Source: Streptomyces sp. NBC_00306
Lineage (GTDB): Bacteria > Actinomycetota > Actinomycetes > Streptomycetales > Streptomycetaceae
DNA: 64,000 bases
Assembly (NCBI RefSeq): GCF_036169555.1
Contig: NZ_CP108032.1
Span: 7,068,001 to 7,132,000, forward strand
Direction of reading: 5' to 3'
Positions 41,618-49,366 of the stretch are shown piece by piece. Positions within the stretch are counted from its first letter, which is position 1, and each line of letters starts with the position of its first letter. The notes below the pieces were generated by a model. It made no database searches. It was not told the origin of the DNA and was given only the letters and a program-made list of their open reading frames with translations. A program made the position numbers and the translations under genes.

Positions 41618-42214
41618 ATGACCAAGATCGCCGTACTCGGAAACGGCCGCGTCGGCGGCAGCCTGTCCGCAGCCCTCAGCCGGGCCGGGCATCAGGTGAC
41701 CGTCGCGGACCGCTCGCCGGGCGCCGCGGCCGACGCTGCCCGAGCGGCGCGGATCGTCATCAACGCGACGCCGGGCGCCGGCTCGCTGGAACGGCTTCTC
41801 GCTCTGCGGGAGGCGCTGGAGGGCAAGATCCTCATGGATGTCTCCAACGCCACCGTCGACGGACCGGACGGACTCCCCGCCGACCTGATCTACCCCGGCT
41901 CGAGCCTCGGGAGGCAACTCCAGGAAGCGCTCCCCGGCACGCGCGTGGTCAAGACGCTCAACACCATGCTCTACACCGTGATGACCGCGCCGGCGGCACT
42001 CTCCCAATCGCCCACCGCCTTCCTCTCCGGTGACGACGAAGAAGCGAAGCAGGTCGTCCAAGGGCTCCTCGAAGACCTCGGCTGGCAGCGGGACTGGATC
42101 ACGGACCTCGGGGGGATCGAGACCGCGCAGGCCGTCGAGGCCGCGGTCCTGTTCGTCCCTCACGTGATGCGTTCCGGCGGGTTCGCGCCCTTCGCCGTCT
42201 CGATCGCTCGCTGA
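41618..42214 (+). CDS. NADPH-dependent F420 reductase-like protein (NAD(P)-binding)
   Basis: This 198-aa Rossmann-fold protein begins MTKIAVLGNGRVGGSLSAAL with the GxGxxG nucleotide site, followed by VTVADRSPGAAADAARAARI and VINATPGAGSLERLLAL, the layout of the F420-reductase (Fno-like)/ProC_N superfamily (PF03807). KTLNTMLYTVMTAP near residue 110 is typical of this branch. Most such actinobacterial proteins have not been tested for F420. The ATG has GGAAGGACC upstream. It forms a two-gene operon with the phosphatase-like protein, probably under the divergent LysR. Confidence 0.85.
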   Translation: MTKIAVLGNGRVGGSLSAALSRAGHQVTVADRSPGAAADAARAARIVINATPGAGSLERLLALREALEGKILMDVSNATVDGPDGLPADLIYPGSSLGRQLQEALPGTRVVKTLNTMLYTVMTAPAALSQSPTAFLSGDDEEAKQVVQGLLEDLGWQRDWITDLGGIETAQAVEAAVLFVPHVMRSGGFAPFAVSIAR

Positions 42215-42338
42215 CAAGTGCGAGGGCTGCGCGGTGATCCTGGGGGTGGCAGCCGTCCGTGCCCGTCGAGGCTCGCAAATCCCGGCTGGCCCTGCCCTGG
42301 CGCGCGACTGGCGGGTAAGGTATGCGCACAGCCCTTGA

Positions 42339-42373
42339 CCTGCAAGAACGCAGGCAGGGAGCCTACTTGCAGG
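42339..42373 (+). promoter_or_regulatory. Leader inverted repeat overlapping the panD ribosome binding site
   Basis: CCTGCAAG (42339-42346) and CTTGCAGG (42366-42373) are a perfect eight-base inverted repeat with a 19-base interval. The right arm covers the first bases of the AGGAG ribosome binding site of panD at 42371-42375. Folding could limit translation. A TAAGGT at 42316-42321 may be the -10 box. No known riboswitch is recognised. Confidence 0.4.
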
Positions 42374-42381
42374 AGCACCCC

Positions 42382-42837
42382 ATGCTGCGCACCATGTTCA
42401 AGTCCAAGATTCACCGTGCCACCGTGACCCAGGCCGATCTGCACTACGTCGGATCCGTCACCGTCGACCGCGATCTCATGGACGCCGCCGACCTCCTTCC
42501 CGGCGAGCTCGTCCACATCGTCGACATCACCAACGGCGCCCGCCTCGAGACCTATGTCATCGAGGGTGAACGGGGCTCCGGAGTCATCGGGATCAACGGG
42601 GCCGCCGCCCATCTCGTCCACCCCGGCGATCTCGTCATCCTGATCAGCTACGCCCAGGTCGACGACGCCGAGGCGCGGGCGCTCGTGCCCGCCGTCGTGC
42701 ATGTGGACGCGCGCAACCGCATCATCGAGCTCGGCTCGGACGCCGCCGCGCCCGTGCCCGGCAGCGGCACCGAGCGCAGTCCCCACGCCGCCGCGCCCGT
42801 GCCCGGCAGCCGCACCCGCGCAGCCCCCACGCCGTAA
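42382..42837 (+). CDS. panD: Aspartate 1-decarboxylase precursor
   Basis: This pyruvoyl enzyme makes beta-alanine from L-aspartate for pantothenate and coenzyme A. The proenzyme cuts itself between Gly24 and Ser25 (LHYVGSVTVD), and Ser25 becomes the pyruvoyl group. LLPGELVHIVDITNGARLET, YVIEGERGSGVIGINGAAAH and DLVILISYAQVDDAEA are the standard core, which ends about residue 120. The product is 151 aa, longer than the usual 126-140. The extra tail contains a duplicated AAAPVPGS motif. The ATG at 42382 has AGGAG upstream; an in-frame ATG at 42322 would overlap the predicted start of transcription. Confidence 0.92.
   Translation: MLRTMFKSKIHRATVTQADLHYVGSVTVDRDLMDAADLLPGELVHIVDITNGARLETYVIEGERGSGVIGINGAAAHLVHPGDLVILISYAQVDDAEARALVPAVVHVDARNRIIELGSDAAAPVPGSGTERSPHAAAPVPGSRTRAAPTP
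42740..42810 (+). repeat. Direct repeat in the 3' end of panD
   Basis: An exact 26-base sequence at 42740-42765 recurs at 42785-42810, a 45-base period that keeps the frame and duplicates AAAPVPGS in the C-terminal tail. The intervening segments are partly similar, which suggests a tandem duplication followed by drift. Confidence 0.85.
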
Positions 42838-42899
42838 CATGATCGCCCGTCAGACAGCAACCACAGCAGAAGCTGATCCGAGCGAGGGAGCCCGCCGCC

Positions 42900-43244
42900 A
42901 TGTCCGAGCCCGACATCCGCGACAACCGGTCGAAGGGCCTCCTCGAGGCCTATGAGGACGGCCAGGTCACCGGGCGCATCGCCTACTTCACCCTGGACGC
43001 GGTGCCGCCGGCCCTCGTCGCGGTGCACACCATCGTCGAGCCGGAGCACGAGGGCAAGGGCATCGCGAGCGCCCTGGTGCGTGAGCTGTTCCGGATCGCC
43101 GAGCGGGAGGGCGTGCCCGTCGTGACGCTCTGCCCGTACGCCGCCCGCTGGGTGCAGAAGCACCCCGACGAGGGCCCCACGCCCCCGTCCGAACTGGTCG
43201 TGGCCGCCGAGGACCAGCTGAAGGCGAACCCCGACCTCTGGTGA
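42900..43244 (+). CDS. GNAT family N-acetyltransferase (YidJ/Gtn-like short type)
   Basis: This 114-aa protein has the reduced GNAT fold of the YjdJ/GTP-like short acetyltransferases. The acetyl-CoA loop is HEGKGIASALVRELFRIAER near residue 57, following VAVHTIVEPEHEG, and the C-terminal VTLCPYAARWVQKHPD is typical of the group. Substrate unknown. The ATG at 42900 follows GAGGGAGCCCG. Its stop overlaps the GTG of the next gene by four bases, so the two are coupled. Confidence 0.87.
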   Translation: MSEPDIRDNRSKGLLEAYEDGQVTGRIAYFTLDAVPPALVAVHTIVEPEHEGKGIASALVRELFRIAEREGVPVVTLCPYAARWVQKHPDEGPTPPSELVVAAEDQLKANPDLW

Positions 43245-43885
43245 GCGAGAACATGCTGGCCCTGCTCCACACCTCCCCGGTCCACGTGCCGGTCTTCGAC
43301 TCCCTGCGGGACGCCGACCACCCCGGCGTCCCGCTGCGCCACTACGTGCGGGAAGAGCTGTTGTCCCGTGCGGTGGCCCAGGGACCCGACGCCGTCGGCG
43401 CGGACGTCGCCGCCGTGCTCGAGGAGGCCGTGGCGGGCGGGGCGAGGGCCGTGCTGTGCACCTGTTCCACGATCGGATCAGTCGCCGAGAGGCAAGCGGT
43501 AGGGACCGGCGTACCCGTGCTGCGGGTCGACCGGCCGATGGCCGCCGCGGCGGCGGCTCACCAGCGCGTCGTGGTGGTCGCCGCCCTGCGCAGCACCCTG
43601 GAGCCCACCGCCTCGCTCATCCGTGAGGAGGCCGCCGGGCGCCGTGTCGACCTGCGGACCGTTCTGGCCGGCGAGGCCTGGGAGCACTTCCTCGCGGGTG
43701 ATCGCGAGCGGTATCTCGACCGGGTGGCCGCCGAGGTCGACGCCGTGCGGGACGCCGATGTCGTCGTGCTGGCCCAGGCGTCGATGGCGGACGCCGCCGC
43801 CCGTACGACAACCGCTCTCCCCGTCCTGTCCAGCCCTCGCCCGGGCCTGCGGGCGGCCGTGGGAGCGGCACGTTCCGGATCTTGA
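43241..43885 (+). CDS. Asp/Glu racemase-fold protein
   Basis: This 214-aa protein has two racemase-like lobes with one cysteine motif, VLCTCSTIGSVAER, near residue 72, and a second-lobe motif VVLAQASMADAAAR near 178 where racemases often carry the second cysteine but this one has Ala-Ser. The family includes aspartate/glutamate racemases, maleate isomerase and arylmalonate decarboxylase, and one-cysteine members usually are not true racemases. The GTG start at 43241 overlaps the preceding stop. Function is unassigned. Confidence 0.75.
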   Translation: MSENMLALLHTSPVHVPVFDSLRDADHPGVPLRHYVREELLSRAVAQGPDAVGADVAAVLEEAVAGGARAVLCTCSTIGSVAERQAVGTGVPVLRVDRPMAAAAAAHQRVVVVAALRSTLEPTASLIREEAAGRRVDLRTVLAGEAWEHFLAGDRERYLDRVAAEVDAVRDADVVVLAQASMADAAARTTTALPVLSSPRPGLRAAVGAARSGS

Positions 43886-43964
43886 GGCGTGTGGACCCGG
43901 CGCGCGTGGGCAGGCGGAGCACGAGACATTGGGAAGGCACGACTCCGAACCCTGGAGGTCAGGC

Positions 43965-44156
43965 ATGACCCAGCCGCCCGTACCGCCGTCACCCGTCCCC
44001 TCGCCGGGACCGCCCGGCCCGACACCGGGCCCTCTGCCCGGTCCCGTGCCGGTGCCCTCGCCCCCGCCGGGGCCGGCGCCCGACCCCATTCCGAAGCCGC
44101 CGGGCCCCGACCCGGACCCGTCGCCGGAGCCCGAACCCGCGCCAGGCCCCGCGTGA
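43965..44156 (+). CDS. Tiny proline-rich protein
   Basis: This 63-aa product is close to half proline (MTQPPVPPSPVPSPGPPGPT at the start), with Gly, Ser, Asp and Val filling a loose P-x-P pattern and no signal peptide or cysteines. A strong ribosome binding site, GGAGG, lies six bases before the ATG at 43965, which favours real translation. Such sequence would form an extended polyproline rod and need EF-P for translation. It is not recognised. A 34-base tandem repeat begins at its last codons. Confidence 0.55.
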   Translation: MTQPPVPPSPVPSPGPPGPTPGPLPGPVPVPSPPPGPAPDPIPKPPGPDPDPSPEPEPAPGPA

Positions 44157-44210
44157 GAAACCGGGCGAGCAAACGCCCGGCCCCGCGTGAGAACCGGGAA
44201 GCACACGCCC
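44145..44210 (+). repeat. Imperfect tandem repeat at the end of the proline-rich gene
   Basis: Unit one (44145-44178, 34 bases) and unit two (44179-44210, 32 bases) share GGCCCCGCGTGAGAA and ACGCCC, and a third partial unit starts at 44211. Unit one holds the last codons and TGA of the proline-rich gene. Each unit also folds locally (ACCGGGC against GCCCGG). Confidence 0.65.
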
Positions 44211-44261
44211 GGCCCGGCGTACGAAGCCGTAGAAGACCAGGCGTGACAGACAGAGAACCCG

Positions 44262-44294
44262 CACCGGGCCCGGCCGAAAGGCACGGGCCCGGTG
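44262..44294. terminator. Convergent terminator before gnd
   Basis: CACCGGGCCCG (44262-44272) pairs perfectly with CGGGCCCGGTG (44284-44294) over an 11-base loop, between the proline-rich gene and the convergent gnd gene. Confidence 0.75.
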
Positions 44295-44321
44295 GGCTGA
44301 TCAGCGGCTGTCGCGGCCTCG

Positions 44322-45764
44322 TCAGTCGGTGCCGACCTCGGAGCGGTCGCCACCCCAGAGGGTGTGGAACGAGCCCTCCCGGTCCACGCGCCGGTAGGTG
44401 TGCGCACCGAAGAAGTCCCGCTGTGCCTGGGTGAGCGCGGCAGGCAGCCGGTCGGCCCGCAGCGCGTCGTAGTACGCGAGAGCCGCCGAGAAACCGGGCG
44501 TGGGCACGCCCTGGTGCGCCGCCGTCGCGACCACATCGCGCCAGTCGTCCTGCGCCGAACCGATCTCCGAGGCGAACTCCTTGTCCGACAGCAGGCTCGG
44601 CAGGTCCCGCTGGGTGTCGTACGCGGCACGGATCCGGTCCAGGAACGCGGCCCGGATGATGCAGCCCGCCCGCCAGATCGCCGCGACGGAGCCGAGGTCG
44701 ATGTTCCAGTCGTAGGCATCACTGCCCGCCTGGATCTGGTGGAAGCCCTGGGTGTACGACACGATCTTGGACGCGTAGAGGGCCTGCTCCACCTGGTCGG
44801 CGAAGCGCGAGGCCTCCTCGTCGCTCAGCGCGCGGGGCGTCGGGCCGGGCAGCCCGCGCGAGGCCGCGCGCAGATCCGCGTGCCCCGACAGCGACCGGGC
44901 GAAGACCGCCTCGGCGATACCGGAGACCGGCACACCGAGGTCGAGCGCGATCTGCACGGTCCAGCGGCCCGTGCCCTTCTGCTCGGCCTGGTCGGTGACG
45001 ATGTCGACGAACGGCCTTCCGGTGGCGGCGTCCGTGTGGGCCAGCACCTCCGCCGTGATCTCGATCAGATACGAGTCCAGCCGACCCGTGTTCCAGGTCC
45101 TGAACGTCTCGGCGATCTGCGCGGGGGAGTAGCCCGCGACCGACCGCAGCAGGTGGTACGCCTCGGCGATCAGCTGCATGTCGGCGTACTCGATGCCGTT
45201 GTGCACCATCTTCACGAAGTGACCGGCACCGTCCGGGCCCATGTGAGCCACCGTCGGGGTGCCGTCGGGCGCCTTCGCCGCGATCTTCTCCAGCATCGGA
45301 CCCAGCGTCGCGTACGACTCGGCCGAGCCGCCCGGCATGATGCTCGGCCCGTGCAGCGCGCCCTCCTCGCCGCCGGAGATGCCGGTACCGACGAAGTGGA
45401 TGCCGCGCTCGCGCAACTCCTTCTCCCGGCGCCGGGTGTCCGCGAAGTGGGCGTTGCCGCCGTCGATGATGACGTCGCCCTCCTCCAGCAGCGGCGCGAA
45501 CTCCTCGATCACCGCGTCCGTGGGGTCACCGGCCTTGACCATGATGACCAGGCGGCGCGGCCGCTCCAGCGCCGCGACGAACTCCTCCGCCGACTCGGCG
45601 GGGACGAACGTGCCCTCGTCGCCGAACTCCTCCACCAGCGCCCGTGTCTTCGTCGCGGTGCGGTTGTGCACGGCGACGGTGAAGCCGTTGCGCGCGAAGT
45701 TACGGGCGAGGTTGCGCCCCATCACCGCGAGCCCGGTGACACCGATCTGGGCTGTACCACTCAT
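44322..45764 (-). CDS. gnd: 6-phosphogluconate dehydrogenase, decarboxylating (NADP)
   Basis: This 480-aa enzyme oxidises 6-phosphogluconate to ribulose 5-phosphate and CO2. The cofactor motif is IGVTGLAVMGRNLARNFARN, with VAVHNRTATKTRALVEEF after it. The substrate motif GTGISGGEEGALHGPSIMPG is near residue 130, the catalytic HMGPDGAGHFVKMVHNGIEY is near 185, and the C-terminal LPAALTQAQRDFFGAHTYRR matches the long enteric-type Gnd. This 480-residue form needs all C-terminal helices and is dimeric. ATG 45764 has CAGGAG upstream. It is divergent from the DeoR polyol operon. Confidence 0.94.
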   Translation of the reverse strand: MSGTAQIGVTGLAVMGRNLARNFARNGFTVAVHNRTATKTRALVEEFGDEGTFVPAESAEEFVAALERPRRLVIMVKAGDPTDAVIEEFAPLLEEGDVIIDGGNAHFADTRRREKELRERGIHFVGTGISGGEEGALHGPSIMPGGSAESYATLGPMLEKIAAKAPDGTPTVAHMGPDGAGHFVKMVHNGIEYADMQLIAEAYHLLRSVAGYSPAQIAETFRTWNTGRLDSYLIEITAEVLAHTDAATGRPFVDIVTDQAEQKGTGRWTVQIALDLGVPVSGIAEAVFARSLSGHADLRAASRGLPGPTPRALSDEEASRFADQVEQALYASKIVSYTQGFHQIQAGSDAYDWNIDLGSVAAIWRAGCIIRAAFLDRIRAAYDTQRDLPSLLSDKEFASEIGSAQDDWRDVVATAAHQGVPTPGFSAALAYYDALRADRLPAALTQAQRDFFGAHTYRRVDREGSFHTLWGGDRSEVGTD

Positions 45765-46150
45765 ACGTGTGCTCCTGGAAGTCCGTCGGAGAATCCATGT
45801 CCGCGCCTACGCATACGTACGGGCGGACCCAGCCATTCATCGATTTTCCAGCCCTCCGGAGCTCACCGCATTCCGGGTCCCGAAGGGGTGTGCGGCTCCA
45901 GTCTCCGCCCTCGGGCGCCGTTCGGACTCGGCAGGGGGGCCAAGCGGGCACGGCCGGGGCCCGCGATCCCCGTGCCCGGCGCCGCGACCAGCGCGGATCG
46001 CGTCGGGGAAACGGGCGCATACGGGCGCACGGGATTCAGCGAAGAGCCTGGTCGAGCGGCCGGGAGTGCTTGTACAAACGACGCATGGGCCCGAACGGAC
46101 TTCGGACCCGGCGCGCAACAGTGCACGGAGCGGAAACAGGGAAGTGTGTC
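45765..46150. other. 386-base divergent control region between gnd and the polyol operon
   Basis: I see no gene here. The perfect eight-base palindrome TTGTACAA at 46070-46077 lies 74 bases before the DeoR start and is a possible operator half. TACGTATGCGTA near 45814-45825 may include the -10 box of gnd on the minus strand. A CGGGCGCA direct repeat occurs at 46013 and 46022. These assignments are weak. Confidence 0.4.
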
Positions 46151-46912
46151 GTGGACACCGAGGAACGCCGACGGGGAATTCTCGACACGGCCCGACGGGA
46201 CGGGTCGGTCGATGTCACCGCTCTCGCGGGCGTCTTCCGGGTGGCCAAGGAGACCATCAGGCGCGATCTGCACGCCCTGGAGGAGCACGGGCTCGTGCGG
46301 CGCACTCATGGCGGGGCCTACCCCGTCGAGTCGGCCGGCTTCGAGACCACACTCGCCGTGCGCACCACCCGTCATGTGCCGCAGAAGTCACGGATCGCGG
46401 CCGCGGCCGCCGATCTGCTGGGTGACGCGGAAACCGTCTTCGTCGACGAGGGCTTCACCCCGCAGCTCGTCGCGGAGGCACTGCCGAGGGACCGGCCGCT
46501 GACCGTGGTCACCGCGTCCCTCGCGGTCGCGACCGTCCTCGCGGACGCCGAGAAGATCGCCGTACTCCTCCTCGGCGGCCGGGTGCGCGGCGGCACCATG
46601 GCCACCGTCGACCACTGGGCCACCCGGATGCTCGCCGGCTTCGTCATCGACCTGGCGTACGTCGGCGCGAACGGGATCTCCCGCGAGTACGGACTGACCA
46701 CCCCCGACCCGGCCGTCAGCGAGGTCAAGGCGCAGGCCATGCGCAGCTCACGACGGCGGGTGTTCACCGGAATCCACACGAAGTTCGGCGCGGTCAGCTT
46801 CTGCCGCTTCGCCGACGTCGGTGACTTCGAGGCCATCGTCACCGACGCCGCCCTGCCCTCCGCCGAGGCCCAGCGCTACTCACTCCTCGGCCCCCAGGTC
46901 GTCCGCGTCTGA
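46151..46912 (+). CDS. DeoR family transcriptional regulator
   Basis: This 253-aa repressor has the N-terminal winged helix (VDVTALAGVFRVAKETIRRD near residue 19, HGLVRRTHGGAYPVES after it) and a C-terminal sugar-phosphate-sensing DeoRC domain with TVFVDEGFTPQLVAEALP, LLLGGRVRGGTMATVDHWAT and VGANGISREYGLTTPD. It probably controls the polyol operon that follows. I chose GTG at 46151 because MDTEERRRGILD is the typical start; an in-frame ATG at 46085 would add 22 residues. A GAGGAGG/CCTCCTC hairpin right after its stop may reduce read-through into the transporter genes. Confidence 0.87.
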   Translation: MDTEERRRGILDTARRDGSVDVTALAGVFRVAKETIRRDLHALEEHGLVRRTHGGAYPVESAGFETTLAVRTTRHVPQKSRIAAAAADLLGDAETVFVDEGFTPQLVAEALPRDRPLTVVTASLAVATVLADAEKIAVLLLGGRVRGGTMATVDHWATRMLAGFVIDLAYVGANGISREYGLTTPDPAVSEVKAQAMRSSRRRVFTGIHTKFGAVSFCRFADVGDFEAIVTDAALPSAEAQRYSLLGPQVVRV

Positions 46913-47045
46913 GGAGGACCCCTCCTCCGGCCTCCCCTCCAGTGCCCACACCTGTCGCGTCCAGCCCCCGTCACCGGCCGGGGGACGGGCCGGCCATGCC
47001 CCGCACCACCGATCACCGAGCCGCTACGACTGATCAGGAGAACTC

Positions 47046-48407
47046 ATGCCCCACCACCGACGACGACGGGGACTCCGCGTGCGTGCGGGCGCGGGCACGG
47101 CAGCGATGGCACTCCTCGCGGCAGGCTGCGCCGGAGCGGGCGGCACCTCCTTCGGGGGCGGCGACGCGCTCAACGTCCTGATGGTGAACAACCCGCAGAT
47201 GGTCGAGCTGCAGAAGCTCACCAAGAAGCACTTCACCGAGGAGACCGGTATCAAGGTCAACTTCACGGTGCTCCCGGAGAACGACGTCCGCGACAAGATC
47301 AGCCAGGACTTCTCCAACCAGGCGGGTCAGTACGACATCGCCACCATCAGCAACTTCGAGGTGCCCTTCTTCGCGAAGAACGGCTGGCTGCACCCGCTGG
47401 ACGAGTACGCCCGGGCCGACACCGCCTTCGACCAGCAGGACATCCTCGAGCCGCTGCGGGACTCCCTGACCGCCGAGGACGGCAGGCTCTACGCCGAGCC
47501 CTTCTACGGCGAGTCGTCCTTCCTCATGTACCGCAAGGACGTCTTCGCGAAGAAGGGCCTGACGATGCCCCCGAAACCGACCTGGCAGCAGGTCGCCGAC
47601 CTCGCCGCGAAGGCGGACGGGGCCGAGCGCGGTATGAAGGGCATCTGCCTGCGCGGCCTGCCCGGCTGGGGCGAGGTCATCGCCCCGCTGACCACCGTGG
47701 TCAACACCATGGGCGGCACCTGGTTCACCGAGGACTGGGAACCGAAGCTCACCTCACCGGAGTTCAAGAAGGCCACCGAGTTCTATGTGAACCTGGTCCG
47801 CGAACACGGGGAGCTGGGCGCACCTCAGTCCGGCTACGCCGAGTGCCTCAACAACATGACGCAGGGCAAGACGGCGATGTGGTACGACGCCACCGCCGGC
47901 GCCGGATCGCTGGAGGCGTCGGGCTCCCCGGTGAAGGGGAAGATCGGATACGTACCGGCCCCGGTCGAGCGCACCAAGAGCTCCGGCTGGCTCTACACCT
48001 GGGCCTGGGGCATGCAGAAGGCCTCCAAGAAGTCCGACGACGCCTGGGAGTTCATCTCCTGGGCCTCCGGAAAGGACTACGAGGCCCTCGTCGGCGGGAC
48101 GAGCGGCTGGGCGAACGTGCCCGCGGGCAAACGGGCGTCGACCTACGCCAACCCCGACTACCGCAAGGAAGCCGGTGCGTTCGCCGACGTCACCGAGCAG
48201 GCCATCTCCAGTGCCGACCCGAAGAACCCCGGCACCCAGCCCCGGCCGACCGCCGGGATCCAGTTCGTCGGCGTACCCGAGTTCACCGATCTCGGCACCA
48301 AGGTCGCCCAGGAGATCAGTGCCGCCATCGCCGGCCGCCAGTCCGTGGACAAGGCCCTCTCCGCCTCCCAGAAGCTGGCCGAGAAGGTCGCCGAGGAGTA
48401 CCGATGA
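47046..48407 (+). CDS. Sugar-alcohol ABC transporter, solute-binding lipoprotein
   Basis: This 453-aa lipoprotein has a Tat-like arginine start (HHRRRRGLRVRAG), a hydrophobic MALLAAG and lipobox cysteine (AAGC) near residue 28. The mature part is a type-1 extracellular binding protein with LNVLMVNNPQMVELQKLTKK, LPENDVRDKISQDFSNQAGQ and GKTAMWYDATAGAGSLEASG, close to SmoE/MtlE-type sorbitol/mannitol-binding proteins. The permeases, dehydrogenase and kinase downstream support a polyol ligand. AGGAGAAC lies just before the ATG. The stop overlaps the first permease gene. Confidence 0.88.
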   Translation: MPHHRRRRGLRVRAGAGTAAMALLAAGCAGAGGTSFGGGDALNVLMVNNPQMVELQKLTKKHFTEETGIKVNFTVLPENDVRDKISQDFSNQAGQYDIATISNFEVPFFAKNGWLHPLDEYARADTAFDQQDILEPLRDSLTAEDGRLYAEPFYGESSFLMYRKDVFAKKGLTMPPKPTWQQVADLAAKADGAERGMKGICLRGLPGWGEVIAPLTTVVNTMGGTWFTEDWEPKLTSPEFKKATEFYVNLVREHGELGAPQSGYAECLNNMTQGKTAMWYDATAGAGSLEASGSPVKGKIGYVPAPVERTKSSGWLYTWAWGMQKASKKSDDAWEFISWASGKDYEALVGGTSGWANVPAGKRASTYANPDYRKEAGAFADVTEQAISSADPKNPGTQPRPTAGIQFVGVPEFTDLGTKVAQEISAAIAGRQSVDKALSASQKLAEKVAEEYR

Positions 48408-49366
48408 CCACATCGATCAGCCGGCCGGCCCTGTCGCGCCGTCCCGCCGTGGCGCGAACCGGAAAGAGCGGCCGGGCCCGCGCATGGGTCACCCGCGCCC
48501 CCCTGCTGCCCGCCCTCGTCTTCCTGATCGCCGTCACCCAACTGCCGTTCGTGGCAACCCTGGTGATCTCGCTCTTCGACTGGAACTCCCTCAGCCCGGA
48601 CAAACGCCACTTCACGGGCCTGTCCAACTACGCCTCCGTCGTCACCGACCCGGCGCTGCGGGACTCCGTCATCACGACCGTGGTGCTGACGGTGGCCGTC
48701 GTCCTCGTCACCGTGGTCCTCGGCCTGCTCTTCGCCCTCCTCCTGGACCGCACCTTCTTCGGCCGGGGCATGGTGCGCACACTGCTCATCACGCCCTTCC
48801 TCATCGTGCCGATCTCCGCCGCCCTGCTGTGGAAGCACGCGCTCTACAACCCGGAGTACGGGCTGCTGAACGGAGCGCTCACCTGGGTCGGCGACCTGTT
48901 CGGGATCGAGAGCATGTCGCAGCCGGACTGGATCTCCGGCATGCCGCTCCTCGCCGTCGAGGCGGCGCTGGTGTGGCAGTGGACCCCGTTCATGATGCTG
49001 ATCCTGCTCGCGGGTCTGCAGAGCCGGCCCGCCGAGATGATGGAGGCCGCGCGGCTGGACGGCGCGAGCAGCTGGCAGACCTTCCGCTATCTGACGCTGC
49101 CGCATCTGCGTCGCTACCTCGAACTCGGCGTCCTGCTCGGCTCCGTGTACATCGTGCAGAACTTCGACGCGGTGTTCACCATCACCTCCGGCGGACTGGG
49201 CACCGCCAACCTCCCCTACACGATCTACGAGACCTTCTACCGAGCCCACGAGTACGGGCTGGCGTCCGCCGCGGGAGTCGTCGTGGTGATCGGCACCATG
49301 ATCATCGCGACCTTCGCTCTCCGGGTGGTCTCCTCCCTCTTCCGCGAGGAGGCGAACCGCGCATGA
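48404..49366 (+). CDS. Sugar-alcohol ABC transporter permease (SmoF/MalF type)
   Basis: This 320-aa inner-membrane permease has six hydrophobic segments and the EAA loop MMEAARLDGASSWQTFRYLT near residue 220. LPALVFLIAVTQLPFVATLV is the first membrane helix, and TLVISLFDWNSLSPDK matches SmoF/MtlF-type permeases. The ATG at 48404 overlaps the binding-protein stop, and its own stop overlaps the next gene. The operon encodes no ATPase, so the shared MsiK-type ATPase of Streptomyces would energise it. Confidence 0.9.
   Translation: MTTSISRPALSRRPAVARTGKSGRARAWVTRAPLLPALVFLIAVTQLPFVATLVISLFDWNSLSPDKRHFTGLSNYASVVTDPALRDSVITTVVLTVAVVLVTVVLGLLFALLLDRTFFGRGMVRTLLITPFLIVPISAALLWKHALYNPEYGLLNGALTWVGDLFGIESMSQPDWISGMPLLAVEAALVWQWTPFMMLILLAGLQSRPAEMMEAARLDGASSWQTFRYLTLPHLRRYLELGVLLGSVYIVQNFDAVFTITSGGLGTANLPYTIYETFYRAHEYGLASAAGVVVVIGTMIIATFALRVVSSLFREEANRA

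Noticed and set aside
42322..42381. N-terminal 20-residue extension of PanD from the ATG at 42322
   Set aside because: The proenzyme family starts at MLRTM, the AGGAG precedes 42382, and the upstream ATG coincides with a likely -10/start-site region.
44364..46502. A 712-codon plus-strand frame opposite gnd
   Set aside because: It shadows gnd and then the control region and DeoR gene in another frame; no family features.
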